Origin: Dokdonella_A sp051958935
GTDB lineage: Bacteria > Pseudomonadota > Gammaproteobacteria > Xanthomonadales > Rhodanobacteraceae
Assembly: GCF_051958935.1 (NCBI RefSeq)
Contig: NZ_JBQCFP010000006.1
Coordinates: forward strand, 1 to 44,669
Reading direction: 5' to 3'
Length of the DNA: 44,669 nucleotides
Shown here: positions 7,993 to 16,766 of the stretch, in pieces
Layout: each line of letters starts with the position of its first letter
Numbering within the stretch: position 1 is the stretch's first letter
The notes under the pieces: model-generated
What the model saw: only the letters and a program-made list of their open reading frames with translations
Database searches by the model: none
What the model was told of the DNA's origin: nothing
Program-made: the position numbers and the translations under genes

Positions 7993-8616
7993 ATGTCGCC
8001 ATTCGTCCGGCTGGTTTTGATCGCTATCATGTTGATTTTGCAGGCCTGTGCTGCAGGACCCGGCGCGAGCACCGGAACCCCGCAGGTCAACCCCGCAGCG
8101 CAGGCGGTCAGCGTCTACCGGATCGGCGTCGACGACATCGTCGAGGTGTCGGTCTGGCACAACCCCGACCTCAACGCCAAGGTGCCGGTGCGCCCCGACG
8201 GCATGATCTCGATCCCGCTCGTCGGCGACGTCATGACCGGCGGCAAGACGCCCGAGGAGGTCTCGGCCGAGATCGCCGATAAGCTCAAGACCTACATCCG
8301 CGATCCGCAGGTCGCGGTGATCCTGACCGAGTTGCGAAGCCACGAGTACCTCTCGCGCGGGCGCGTGACCGGTGCGGTGCGCAACCCGGTCTCGGTGCCC
8401 TACCGCCAGGGCATGACCGTGCTCGATGCGGTGCTCGCCGCCGGCGGCACCACCGAGTTCGCTTCCGGCGACCGCACCGAGCTCTACCGCAAGGAAGGCG
8501 AAAGCACGCGCGCCTACGCTGTGCGGCTCGACCAGATCCTCCGCAAGGGCGACCTGTCGACGAACTATCCGGCGCAGCCGGGCGACGTGATCACCGTCCC
8601 CGAACGCGTGTTCTGA
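7993..8616 (+). CDS. Outer-membrane polysaccharide export protein (Wza/EpsE-like lipoprotein)
   Basis: A polysaccharide biosynthesis/export protein forming the outer-membrane end of the translocation channel. The first 19 residues are a lipoprotein signal (MSPFVRLVLIAIMLILQAC) with a lipobox-like LQAC, so Cys19 is the probable lipidation site. The Poly_export domain follows (YRIGVDDIVEVSVWHNPDL, about residues 38-110), then a SLBB-type domain (about 115-180, with GAVRNPVSVPYRQGMTVLDAVLAAGG), ending in PGDVITVPERVF. The 207-residue size matches the short export proteins of exosortase-A-associated loci better than enterobacterial Wza. The start has a strong ribosome site (GGGAGGGAG). It begins the export operon and precedes the chain-length gene by 17 bp. 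The upstream CRP/Clp site suggests regulation. Confidence 0.88.
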   Translation: MSPFVRLVLIAIMLILQACAAGPGASTGTPQVNPAAQAVSVYRIGVDDIVEVSVWHNPDLNAKVPVRPDGMISIPLVGDVMTGGKTPEEVSAEIADKLKTYIRDPQVAVILTELRSHEYLSRGRVTGAVRNPVSVPYRQGMTVLDAVLAAGGTTEFASGDRTELYRKEGESTRAYAVRLDQILRKGDLSTNYPAQPGDVITVPERVF

Positions 8617-8633
8617 CCGGGCGGAGCGGCGAG

Positions 8634-10187
8634 ATGGCGAACGCAATGGTGCCGCTGGGCGAACTGGTCCCGGTGCTGCTGACCGAAGCACGCCGGCGCA
8701 AGCTCGCGCTCGGCACGATGTTCGCCGTCATCGCGATCGCCGCGCTGGTGATCGGCGTGTCTCTGCCGCGCAAGTACGAATCGTCGACGACGATCCTGGT
8801 GCAGGAAAGCAACATCGTGACCGGCCTCATGGAAGGCCGCGCCGTCGCCACCGGCGTCGCCGACCGCGCTTCGATCGCGCGCGAGGTGATCTTCAGCCGC
8901 AAGGTCATGAACGAGATCCTCGGCGCTGGCGGCTGGCTCGACAAGCAGCCGTCGGCGGTGGAGCAGGACCGCATGATCGAGTCGATCACCGACCGCACGA
9001 AGATCACGAGCCCGCGCGACAACCTGATCCAGATCACCTACGCCGACAACCAGCCCGAGCGCTCGTTCCACGTGACGCAGCGGCTGGCCGAGCTGTTCAT
9101 CCAGGAAAGCCTCGCCGCGAAGGAGCGCGAGAGCCGCAACGCGTTCGAGTTCATCGACGGCCAGGTCGAGTCGTACCACAGGAAGCTCACCGACGCCGAG
9201 GACAAGCTCAAGGCGTATCGCGAGGCGAACGTCGACGCGCGCCCGGGCGGCGAGGCCGACAGCAACAGCCGCATCGCGCAGCTGCGCAGCCAGATCGAGC
9301 AGGCACGCCTCGAACTCATGGAGCAGCGCTCGCGCGAGAGCGCGCTCGTCTCGCAGGTGTCGGGCGAATCGGAGATCACCGCGGTGCAGACGCGCGCGAG
9401 CACCTACCGCGTGCAGCTCGCCGAGCTCCAGAACCAGCTTGACCGCCTGCTGCTCACCTACACCGACGACTATCCCGACGTCGTGCGCATCCGTCACCAG
9501 ATCCAGGACATCCAGGATTCGCTCAGGCGCGACGAGCAGCAGCGCGCACTCGCGCCCAAGCCGAGCAAGGGCCCGTCGCAGGTCGACGACAGCAACCAGT
9601 ACAACCCCCTCTACCAGGAACTGCGCAGCAAGCTCAACGAAGCGCGCCGCAATGGCTCGGCGGTCGCGTCGCGCCTCAGCGTCACCGAGGGCATGCTCGC
9701 GGCGGAGCTCGAACGCAGCAAGCGCATCGCCAATTCGGAGAACGCGTTGTCCGAACTCACGCGCGACTACGAAGTGAACCGCGACATCTACCAGGACCTG
9801 CTCAAGCGCCGCGAGAACGCACGCGTGTCGATGGACCTCGACGCCAAGCAGCAGGGCCTGACCTTCCGCATCCAGGAACCGGCCGTGATGCCGGTACGCC
9901 CGTCGGGACTTCGCCTCATGCATTTCGCGATCGCAGGGCTCGTGCTCGGCATCCTGCTGCCGCTCGGCCTGCTGTTCGGCTACGCGCGTTTCGACCCGCG
10001 CGTGCGCTCGGCAGCGCAGATCGAACGCATGGCCGGCGTGCCGGTGCTGGCGACGATCCCCGCCTATCCGACACCCGCGGACCGCCGCCGCAGTGCATTG
10101 CACGGCACGGTGCTGCTCGTCATCATCGTCGGCGTGCTGCTCACCTACGCGGCGATGTACTGGATCCGCCTGGAGGTCATGCGATGA
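8634..10187 (+). CDS. Polysaccharide chain-length regulator (Wzz/GNVR, XrtA-type)
   Basis: An inner-membrane polysaccharide co-polymerase that sets chain length and couples polymerase to export. The 517-residue protein has a first membrane segment at about residues 22-42 (TMFAVIAIAALVIGVSL). A long periplasmic region follows with coiled-coil segments (SYHRKLTDAEDKLKAYREAN; ARLELMEQRSRESALVSQV; TYRVQLAELQNQLDRLL). A GNVR-like segment near 380-400 (LTRDYEVNRDIYQDLLKRRE) leads to a second membrane segment at about 425-448 (with LVLGILLPLGLLFGYA). A third hydrophobic segment lies at the C-terminus (LLVIIVGVLLTYAAMYW), as in exosortase-A-associated chain-length proteins. There is no fused kinase domain; the next gene supplies it. 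The stop overlaps the next start as ATGA, indicating translational coupling. Confidence 0.88.
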   Translation: MANAMVPLGELVPVLLTEARRRKLALGTMFAVIAIAALVIGVSLPRKYESSTTILVQESNIVTGLMEGRAVATGVADRASIAREVIFSRKVMNEILGAGGWLDKQPSAVEQDRMIESITDRTKITSPRDNLIQITYADNQPERSFHVTQRLAELFIQESLAAKERESRNAFEFIDGQVESYHRKLTDAEDKLKAYREANVDARPGGEADSNSRIAQLRSQIEQARLELMEQRSRESALVSQVSGESEITAVQTRASTYRVQLAELQNQLDRLLLTYTDDYPDVVRIRHQIQDIQDSLRRDEQQRALAPKPSKGPSQVDDSNQYNPLYQELRSKLNEARRNGSAVASRLSVTEGMLAAELERSKRIANSENALSELTRDYEVNRDIYQDLLKRRENARVSMDLDAKQQGLTFRIQEPAVMPVRPSGLRLMHFAIAGLVLGILLPLGLLFGYARFDPRVRSAAQIERMAGVPVLATIPAYPTPADRRRSALHGTVLLVIIVGVLLTYAAMYWIRLEVMR

Positions 10188-10957
10188 GCGCGGGTGACAG
10201 CGGCAAGCCGGCCGACCACGTCGGCGGCGCGCTCGAAGCCGCCGCGAACAAGCTCGGCGTGCGCACGAGCGCGAGCCGCTCGATCGCGCGCATGGCCGAG
10301 CCGAACGCGCTGACGCCGCGCCAGCTCGACGAGAAGCGCCTGATCCATCGCGACGACTCGGTGCGCCCGCAGGCCGACGCCTTCCGCGAAATCCGCACGC
10401 GCCTGCTCGCGCTCGGCGGTGACCAGAACTTCGTGACGATGATCGCGCCGGTCAGCCCCAAATCCGGCGGCAGCTTCGTCGCGCGCAACCTTGCCGCCGC
10501 ATTCGCGTTCGACGAGGCGAAGACCGCGCTGCTGATCGACTGCAATCCGCGCCACGCCGCGCAGCACAAGGCATTGGGCACCGAGCCCGAGCCTGGCCTG
10601 ATCGACTACCTCGACCACCCGGCGATGGGTATGGAACCGATCATCCACCGCACCGGCATCCCGCGCCTGCGCCTGATCCCGTCGGGCAAGCCGCGCGAGA
10701 CGAGCGGCGAATATTTTTCCTCGTTCCGCATGCGCGCCGCACTCGATTCGCTGCGCTGCCGCTATCCGGATCGTTACCTGTTCCTCGACGGCCCCGCGGT
10801 GAAGGGTTCGCCGGACGCGCGCATCCTGTCCGACCTCGCCGACTTCGTCGTGCTCGTGGCCGGTTACGGGCGCGACACGCCGGCGGCGATCGCGCAGGCG
10901 GCGGCGATCTTCGATCCGAACCGCTTCGCCGGCGTGGTGTTCGACGAATTGCCCTGA
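10184..10957 (+). CDS. CpsD/CapB-type tyrosine-kinase-like ATPase with degenerate Walker A
   Basis: A cytoplasmic partner of the chain-length protein, of the BY-kinase (ParA/MinD-like P-loop) family. The expected elements can be aligned: the pre-kinase EAFREIRTRL equivalent (ADAFREIRTRLLAL, about residue 67), Walker A region SPKSGGSFVARNLA (about 90-105), Walker A' LLIDCNP (about 114) and Walker B YLFLDGPA (about 199). The Walker A normally reads SPGxGKSxxxANLA; here the phosphate-binding Lys position is Gly (GGS). The C-terminus (GVVFDELP) lacks the tyrosine cluster of active autokinases. Walker A' keeps Asp but the usual DADLRRP has become DCNPRHA. It may therefore be a regulatory pseudokinase. 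Length is 257 residues. It starts within the stop of the chain-length gene. Confidence 0.8.
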   Translation: MSAGDSGKPADHVGGALEAAANKLGVRTSASRSIARMAEPNALTPRQLDEKRLIHRDDSVRPQADAFREIRTRLLALGGDQNFVTMIAPVSPKSGGSFVARNLAAAFAFDEAKTALLIDCNPRHAAQHKALGTEPEPGLIDYLDHPAMGMEPIIHRTGIPRLRLIPSGKPRETSGEYFSSFRMRAALDSLRCRYPDRYLFLDGPAVKGSPDARILSDLADFVVLVAGYGRDTPAAIAQAAAIFDPNRFAGVVFDELP

Positions 10958-11060
10958 CCCGCACGGCGCGGCATGCGTGACGAGGAAAACGTGATGTACC
11001 GGCTCGCGGGGTCGGTTCCCGTGCATGCCGGAACCGCTGGTTGATAGGGAGGGGAGACCA

Positions 11061-12365
11061 ATGCGCATCACCCATCGCGGCTGGTTCGTCGCCGGGGTCG
11101 CGTTCGCCGCGGCCGGCGCACCCCTGGCGCAGGCGGAGCCCGCGCTGAACTACAGCGTCGGCATCGAACTCGAGCAGAACGACAACATCAACCTCAGCCA
11201 CGACAACCCGGTCGACGAGACCGTGCTGACGCCGACCCTCGCATTCGGCTTCAAGCAGCAGGGCGCGATGCTCAGCGCGACCGCCGCGGGCAGCGTGTCG
11301 TACCGCGACTACCTCGGCGGCAAGTTCTCCGACGAATTGCGCGGGCTGCTGTCGGGCATTGCGACGTGGTCGATCAGCCCCGAACGGTTCGACTGGGTCG
11401 CCGAGGACTACCTCGGGCGGCAGCCGGTCAACGTGCTGCAGGCGGACGTGCCGAGCAACCAGCAGCAGACCAACGTGTTCAGCACCGGGCCGACCTGGCG
11501 CGCGCGCCTCGGCGACAACCTGCGCGGGCGCCTGGACCTGCGCTACACCAATACCTACGCCGAAGAGACGAACAACTTCGACAGCGACCGCTTCAGCGCC
11601 GCCGCGCGCCTGGCCTGGCTGCTCGGCGCGCTCGACACCGTCAGCGGATCGCTGACCGCGTCGCGCGTGCGTTACGACGAAGTCGAGTCGCGGCCGTTCG
11701 ACTACGACCGCCAGGACGCCTACATCGGCTACGAACACACCACCAACACGCTCAAGCTCGACGCCGCCGCAGGCTACAGCTGGGTCGACCTGCGCGGCCC
11801 GGACGACCGCTCCGGCACCCTGCTCAGCCTGGGCCTGCGCTGGATGCCCTCGCCCGCGACCGACCTCGGCGTGAGCGCGGCGCGCCAGTTCGCCGATGCG
11901 AGCCAGGACCTCGTCATCGATCCCGCATCGATCGGCAACCTCGGCGTCGGCAGCGGCCGCAACGGCGCGGTGATCTCGCCGCAGCTCTACGTCGAGAAGC
12001 GCATCGGGCTCGATTTCAACCATCGCGAGGAGAGCTACAACTTCAACGTCGCTCCGTTCTGGCGCAAGATCGACTACATCGAAGGCGAGTTCTTCAGCCA
12101 GCGTTCGTTCGGCTGGACCGCGACGTTCAACTGGCTGTTCCGCCCGACCTTCGGCCTGTCGCTGTCGACCGGGCGCGAGCATCGCCGCTACAGCGAGCTC
12201 GACCGCACCGATACCGACGAGAGCTATTCGATGGCGTTGTCGTGGCGGCAGACGAGCCACTGGACCTGGGCGCTGCGCGGCACGCACGCGGTGCGCGACA
12301 GCACGCTGCGCGAGGCCGGCTACTCCGACAATGCGATCATCCTTTCCGTGATCTACACGCGCTGA
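11061..12365 (+). CDS. Outer-membrane beta-barrel protein of exosortase-A-type polysaccharide loci
   Basis: The start at 11061 is preferred over an in-frame start 36 bp upstream because it follows GGGAGGGGAG and gives a signal peptide (MRITHRGWFVAGVAFAAAGA ending in AQA). The mature 410-odd residues show alternating polar/aromatic strands typical of beta-barrels: LNYSVGIELEQNDNINLSHD at the start, and strands such as RLDLRYTNTYAEE, YIGYEHTTNTLKLDAAAGYS, ATFNWLFRPTFGLSLSTGRE and MALSWRQTSHWTWALRGTHA. The opening EQNDNINLS segment resembles the PEP-CTERM-associated outer-membrane family (TIGR03016 type) found beside chain-length and kinase genes. A role as accessory export porin is inferred from context. 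It lies 103 bp after the kinase-like gene and 10 bp before the deacetylase. Confidence 0.8.
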   Translation: MRITHRGWFVAGVAFAAAGAPLAQAEPALNYSVGIELEQNDNINLSHDNPVDETVLTPTLAFGFKQQGAMLSATAAGSVSYRDYLGGKFSDELRGLLSGIATWSISPERFDWVAEDYLGRQPVNVLQADVPSNQQQTNVFSTGPTWRARLGDNLRGRLDLRYTNTYAEETNNFDSDRFSAAARLAWLLGALDTVSGSLTASRVRYDEVESRPFDYDRQDAYIGYEHTTNTLKLDAAAGYSWVDLRGPDDRSGTLLSLGLRWMPSPATDLGVSAARQFADASQDLVIDPASIGNLGVGSGRNGAVISPQLYVEKRIGLDFNHREESYNFNVAPFWRKIDYIEGEFFSQRSFGWTATFNWLFRPTFGLSLSTGREHRRYSELDRTDTDESYSMALSWRQTSHWTWALRGTHAVRDSTLREAGYSDNAIILSVIYTR

Positions 12366-12375
12366 CGACGGACGG

Positions 12376-13176
12376 ATGATCGAAGCGACTCCCTCCAGCA
12401 CGGCGACGCGCAGCATCGCCCTCATGTACCACGCCATCGCCGGGCCGGGCAGCCCGGACGCCGCGCAGGACCCGCACTACACGGTCGAGGCGTCGCGTTT
12501 CGCGGCGCAGCTCGACGCGCTCGTGCGCGTCGCCGGTGGCGCGACGAGCGCGCGCGACTGGCTCGCCGCGCCGGGACGGGCCGCCGTGCTCACGTTCGAC
12601 GACGGCCACGCGAGCAACCATGCACTCGCCTGGCCGATGCTCGCCGCGCGCGGCCTGGGCGCGGATTTCTTCGTCAACCCGGGCAAGGTCGGGCAAGCCG
12701 GCCTCGCGGGCTGGCCCGAGCTGCGTGAGATGGCGGCCGCCGGGATGTCGATCCAGTCGCACGGCTGGAACCACCGCTACTTCACCGAACTCGACGACCG
12801 CGCCTTGCGCGACGACCTGCTGCGCTCGCGCCTCGCGATCGAGGATCACATCGGCAGCGCGGTCACCCTGCTCGCACCGCCGGGCGGACGCATGCGCGCC
12901 GACCTGCCCTTGATCGCGCGCGAATGCGGCTACGCATGCGTGTTCGGTTCCGAACCCGGCGTCCTCGACGCCGCCGCGACCACGCGCGCGCTGCCCCGCA
13001 TGAGCGTGACCGCGGCTCTCGACGTCACCACGCTCGAGGACTGGATCGCCGGTCGCGGCATCGCCCGCGCGCGCCTGCGCTACGGCGTGCTCGGCTTCGC
13101 CAAGCGCGCACTCGGCGATCGCCGCTACGAACGATTGCGCGGCCGGCTGCTCGGCCAGGGAGATCGTGCCCGATGA
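12376..13176 (+). CDS. Polysaccharide deacetylase (NodB fold)
   Basis: A carbohydrate esterase 4-type N- or O-deacetylase acting on the polymer or a lipid-linked precursor. Motif 1 is LTFDDG (about residues 73-78, catalytic base and metal Asp). Motif 2 is SHGWNH (about 131-136, the two metal His) and motif 3 is APPGG (about 175). The early MYHAI motif is typical of the PgaB/IcaB-like subgroup. No signal peptide or membrane segment is evident, which is unusual for a deacetylase of exported polymer and suggests cytoplasmic action, or an N-terminus not captured by this start. It is not the longer exosortase-A-associated deacetylase, as it lacks the opening VDVEDYF motif. Its stop overlaps the next start (ATGA). 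Confidence 0.85.
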   Translation: MIEATPSSTATRSIALMYHAIAGPGSPDAAQDPHYTVEASRFAAQLDALVRVAGGATSARDWLAAPGRAAVLTFDDGHASNHALAWPMLAARGLGADFFVNPGKVGQAGLAGWPELREMAAAGMSIQSHGWNHRYFTELDDRALRDDLLRSRLAIEDHIGSAVTLLAPPGGRMRADLPLIARECGYACVFGSEPGVLDAAATTRALPRMSVTAALDVTTLEDWIAGRGIARARLRYGVLGFAKRALGDRRYERLRGRLLGQGDRAR

Positions 13177-14315
13177 AGTGGACCTTCGTGCTGAGCGTGA
13201 TCGCGCTCGGCTGGACCTATCTCGGCTACCCGCTCGCGATCCTCGCGCACGCGCTGTACCGGCCGCGCCGCGTGCAGCCGTCGGACTGGGAACCGAACGT
13301 CGATGTCGTCATCGTCGCGCACGATGCCGCCGACGAGCTCGCCGCGAAGCTGAAGAACGTCACTGCGCTCGACTATCCGCCGGACAAGCTCCGCTTCCAC
13401 GTCGCCTCGGACGGCTCCGAAGACCACACGCCGACCGTGCTGCGCGAATTCGGCGACCCGCGCCTGATCCCGTACGTGTTCCCCGTGCGGCGCGGCAAGT
13501 CGGCCTGCCTCGGCGACATCGTACCCAAGCTCAAAGCCGACGTCGTGCTGTTCGCCGATGCGCGCCAGCGCATCGAGTCCGATGCACTGCGCGCGTTGTT
13601 GCGACTGCTGTCCGACCCGCGCGTCGGCGCCGTCGGCGGCGAACTCGCGTTCGAGCGCAGCTACAGCGACTACGGCGACGGCATCGATTTCTACTGGCGC
13701 TACGAAACCTTCATCCGTAGCCACGAAGCCGAGAGCGGCTCGGTGGTCGGGGTCAGCGGGGCGCTCTACGCCGCACGCCGCGCGTTGCTGCCGCAGATCC
13801 CGGAAGGGCTGATCCTCGACGACCTGTGGATCCCGCTGCAGATCGCCCGCGACGGCTCGCGCATCGTCTTCAGCAGCGAGGCGCGCGCCTGGGACCGGCC
13901 GTCGAAGGATGCGGCGATCGAATCGCTGCGCAAGCGCCGCACGCTCGCCGGCAACTTCCAGCTGATCGCGCGCGATCCGTCGCTGCTGCTGCCGTGGGCG
14001 CATCCGCTCGGCTGGCGCCTGTGGGGACACAAGTGGCTGCGCCTGCTCGCGCCGTGGTTCATGCTCGCGGCGTTCGTGAGCAACCTCGCGCTGATCGCCG
14101 AATCGCCGAAATGGACGCTGCTCGCGCTCGCGCAGATCGCGTTCTACGGCCTCGCTCTCGCGACGGTGCACAAGCCCGGGCTGCTGCGCATCGCGCCGGT
14201 GCGGGTGATCGCGACCTTCGTGCGCATGAACGCGTACGCGGTGCTCGGCCTGCACGATTTCCTCACTGGGCGCGCGCCGGCGGCGTGGTCCGTCACGCGA
14301 CGCAGGGACGCCTGA
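13173..14315 (+). CDS. Membrane glycosyltransferase, family 2
   Basis: A processive-type GT2 enzyme with an N-terminal membrane segment (VLSVIALGWTYLGYPLAILA, residues about 6-25) and C-terminal hydrophobic segments (about 295-360). The catalytic domain shows VDVVIVAHDAADEL, the donor-binding SDGSEDHT (about 85), FADARQR in place of a strict DxD, GVSGALYAARR, and an acceptor/base region EGLILDDLWIPLQI followed by RKRRTLAGNFQLI. This pattern matches inner-membrane GT2 proteins of the cellulose-synthase-like group. The ATG at 13173 overlaps the deacetylase stop by four bases, which fixes the start; the frame is open further upstream only as a shadow of that gene. The sugar is unknown. Confidence 0.85.
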   Translation: MKWTFVLSVIALGWTYLGYPLAILAHALYRPRRVQPSDWEPNVDVVIVAHDAADELAAKLKNVTALDYPPDKLRFHVASDGSEDHTPTVLREFGDPRLIPYVFPVRRGKSACLGDIVPKLKADVVLFADARQRIESDALRALLRLLSDPRVGAVGGELAFERSYSDYGDGIDFYWRYETFIRSHEAESGSVVGVSGALYAARRALLPQIPEGLILDDLWIPLQIARDGSRIVFSSEARAWDRPSKDAAIESLRKRRTLAGNFQLIARDPSLLLPWAHPLGWRLWGHKWLRLLAPWFMLAAFVSNLALIAESPKWTLLALAQIAFYGLALATVHKPGLLRIAPVRVIATFVRMNAYAVLGLHDFLTGRAPAAWSVTRRRDA

Positions 14316-14318
14316 CCG

Positions 14319-15557
14319 ATGGCCACGAGCGCTTCCGCGCGCCCCCCGCTGCGCGTCCTCTACGTCGTCTCGCTGTTCCCGTGTTGGTCGGAGACGTTCA
14401 TCGTGCGCGAGATGCACGCGCTGATCGAACGCGGCGCGGAACTTTCGATCCTGTCGCTGAAGCCAGCGAGCGAGAAGATCGTGCAGGACCGCGCCGCGGT
14501 GCTGCTCGACCGCACGCTGCACCCGCGCGGCGCGGTCGCATCGGTGTTCGCCTTCCTCGGCCTCGTGCTGCGCCGGCCGCTCGTCACGCTCGGCTTCGTC
14601 GCGCGCCTGGTCGGCGGCCTCTGGCGCCAGCCGAAGGTGCTGTTCAACAGCCTCGGCGCGCTGTGCCGCGCCGCCGGCCAGCTGCGCCGCATCGAGGCAT
14701 TCGGCGCCGAGCTCGTGCACGCGCCATGGGCGACCTACCCGGCGACGGTCGCCTGGTTCCTGTCGCGACTGCTCGGCAAGCCGTTCTCGTTCACCAGCCG
14801 CGCGCACGACATCTTCGTCGAAGACCACATGATGGCGGCCAAGCTCGCCGCGACGGATCTCGCAGTGACGATCACGCGCAACAACGTGCGCCACATGCAG
14901 CGCTGGATCGATCCGCCCGGCTCGGTGCCGATCCAGGTCATGCATTCGGCGCTCGAACTCGGGGAAACGGCGTACTCGCGCGCCGGCCGCCTGCCACACC
15001 GGTTGTTGTCGGTCGGACGGCTCGACCCGATCAAGGGTTTCGACGTGCTGTTGCCCGCGCTCGCGCTGCTGCGCGATCGCGGCATCGCCTTCGACAGCGT
15101 CGTAATCGGCGAAGGCGAGGAACGCGGGCGGCTCGAGGCGCAACGCGACGAACTCGGCCTGCAGGACCGCGTCGCCTTCGTCGGCGCCAAGCCGCAGACC
15201 GAGGTGCGCCGGGCGATGGCCGAATCGACGCTCATGGTGATGCCGTGCGTGGTCACGCCCGAAGGCAACGCCGACGGGATCCCGAACGTGCTCACGGAGG
15301 CGATGGCGGCCGGCCTGCCCGTGGTCAGCACGCGCGTGTCGGGCATCCCCGAACTCATCGACGACGGCGTCAGCGGCCGCATCGTCGAACAGCGCGACGC
15401 CGTCGCGCTCGCCGATGCGATCGCCGCGCTGCTCGCCGACCCCGCGCTCGGCGATGCGTACGCGGCCGCCGGCCGCGCCAAGGTCGAGCGCGAGTTCGAC
15501 GTGCGCATCGAAGCCGGACGCCTGTTCGACTGCTTCGCGAAGGTCGTGCATGGCTGA
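14319..15557 (+). CDS. Glycosyltransferase, GT4 family (first of three)
   Basis: A retaining GT-B glycosyltransferase of 412 residues, cytoplasmic or peripheral. The N-terminal Rossmann domain opens with LRVLYVVSLFPCWSETFIVREM, the SETFI motif typical of exopolysaccharide GT4 enzymes. The C-terminal domain has LLSVGRLDPIKGFDVLLPAL (about residue 227) and the GEGEERGRLE loop. The donor-binding motif PCVVTPEGNADGIPNVLTEAMAAGLPVVST (about 305-334) contains the conserved Glu pair region. It starts three bases after the previous stop and overlaps the next gene by eight bases. The sugar transferred cannot be read from the sequence. Confidence 0.88.
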   Translation: MATSASARPPLRVLYVVSLFPCWSETFIVREMHALIERGAELSILSLKPASEKIVQDRAAVLLDRTLHPRGAVASVFAFLGLVLRRPLVTLGFVARLVGGLWRQPKVLFNSLGALCRAAGQLRRIEAFGAELVHAPWATYPATVAWFLSRLLGKPFSFTSRAHDIFVEDHMMAAKLAATDLAVTITRNNVRHMQRWIDPPGSVPIQVMHSALELGETAYSRAGRLPHRLLSVGRLDPIKGFDVLLPALALLRDRGIAFDSVVIGEGEERGRLEAQRDELGLQDRVAFVGAKPQTEVRRAMAESTLMVMPCVVTPEGNADGIPNVLTEAMAAGLPVVSTRVSGIPELIDDGVSGRIVEQRDAVALADAIAALLADPALGDAYAAAGRAKVEREFDVRIEAGRLFDCFAKVVHG

Positions 15558-16686
15558 CGCAGGTTCCCGGGCGCGCGTACTCGTCGTCAGCGACGAGATG
15601 GAAGTCGGCGGCAGCCAGCGCCAGATCGCGCACCTGCTCGCCGGCCTCGATCGCACGCGCTGGCAGGCGGACCTGCTGTTCTTCCGCAACCGCTCGTTCC
15701 TCGCCGACCGCCTCGTCGAGGCGGGCATCCGTGTGCACGAGCTGCCCAAGCACGGCCGCATCGATCCGCGCTTCGTGCTGCGCCTCGCGGCGCTCCTGCA
15801 CCGCGGCCGTTACGACATCGTGCACTGCTATTCGCTGACCGCGGAACTGTGGGTGCGCGCGCTGCTGCCGCTGGCGCCAGCGTGCGCGTTCGTCGCATCG
15901 GTGCGCGGGCTGTGCCTGCATCACTCGCGCCGCCAGTGGCGCTTCAAGCGCTGGATCGTGCGGCGCGCGGACGCGGTCATCGCCAATGCGCGCGCCGGTG
16001 CACGCGCGACCGCCGAGCACACCGGCCTGCCGCTCGCGCGGATCAGCCTCGTGCCGAACGGCGTGGAGATGCCGGCGCCGCTCGCACCGGCGCAACGCAC
16101 GCACGACCGCGACGCACTTGGCGTTCCGCCGGGCCGCTGCTGCGGCCTGTTCGTCGGCCGTTTCGTCGCGGTCAAGAACATCCCGCTGCTGCTCGATGCG
16201 CTCGCGCGCGTCGCGCCCGAGCGGCGACCGTTCCTGCTGCTCGCCGGCAATGGACCGCTCGACGCGGAACTGCGCGCGCAGGCGACGCGACTCGGCCTCG
16301 ACGAGGACCTGCGTTTCCTCGGCGAGCGCAGCGACGCGCAGGCGCTGATGCAATGCGCGGATTTCCTCGTGCTCTGCTCGCGCGAGGAAGGCCTCTCCAA
16401 CGTCGTGCTCGAAGCGATGGCCGCGGGATGCGCGCCGGTCGCCTCGAACGTCGGCGGCAATCCCGAACTCGTCGAGCACGAGCGCAACGGGTTGCTGTTC
16501 CCGAGCGGCGATGCGGCCGCGCTCGCCTCGGCGCTCGAACGCATGGCCGGCGACGATGCCCTGCGCACGCGCCTGGGCATCGCTGCGCGCGCCGATGCCG
16601 AGTGCGGCTACGCCGTCGACGAAATGGTCCGCCGCACCGAGGCAGTCTACGCGCGCGTGCTCGGCGCCACGCGGAGCGCGAGCTGA
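15550..16686 (+). CDS. Glycosyltransferase, GT4 family (second of three)
   Basis: A GT-B fold transferase of 378 residues. It begins with VLVVSDEMEVGGSQRQIAHL, the GGSQRQ acceptor-side loop usual for this group. VGRFVAVKNIPLLLDAL (about residue 200), AGNGPLDAELR and the donor motif CSREEGLSNVVLEAMAAGCAPVAS (about 278-300, with the EGLSNVxLEAMA signature) follow. The ATG at 15550 lies inside the previous gene's last codons; upstream in-frame codons are shadow sequence. Part of the tightly spaced glycosyltransferase run that builds the repeat unit on the lipid carrier. Confidence 0.88.
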   Translation: MADAGSRARVLVVSDEMEVGGSQRQIAHLLAGLDRTRWQADLLFFRNRSFLADRLVEAGIRVHELPKHGRIDPRFVLRLAALLHRGRYDIVHCYSLTAELWVRALLPLAPACAFVASVRGLCLHHSRRQWRFKRWIVRRADAVIANARAGARATAEHTGLPLARISLVPNGVEMPAPLAPAQRTHDRDALGVPPGRCCGLFVGRFVAVKNIPLLLDALARVAPERRPFLLLAGNGPLDAELRAQATRLGLDEDLRFLGERSDAQALMQCADFLVLCSREEGLSNVVLEAMAAGCAPVASNVGGNPELVEHERNGLLFPSGDAAALASALERMAGDDALRTRLGIAARADAECGYAVDEMVRRTEAVYARVLGATRSAS

Positions 16687-16766
16687 GCGATGCGCGAGCC
16701 TTTCCTTCCCTCCACAGCGACGCCACGCATGCACGCGCCGGCATCGCCCTCGCCGGAACCTCGAGC

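Noticed and set aside
13125..15761. 878-codon minus-strand frame opposite three glycosyltransferase genes
   Set aside because: It spans several real genes and has no recognisable domain, signal peptide or ribosome site.
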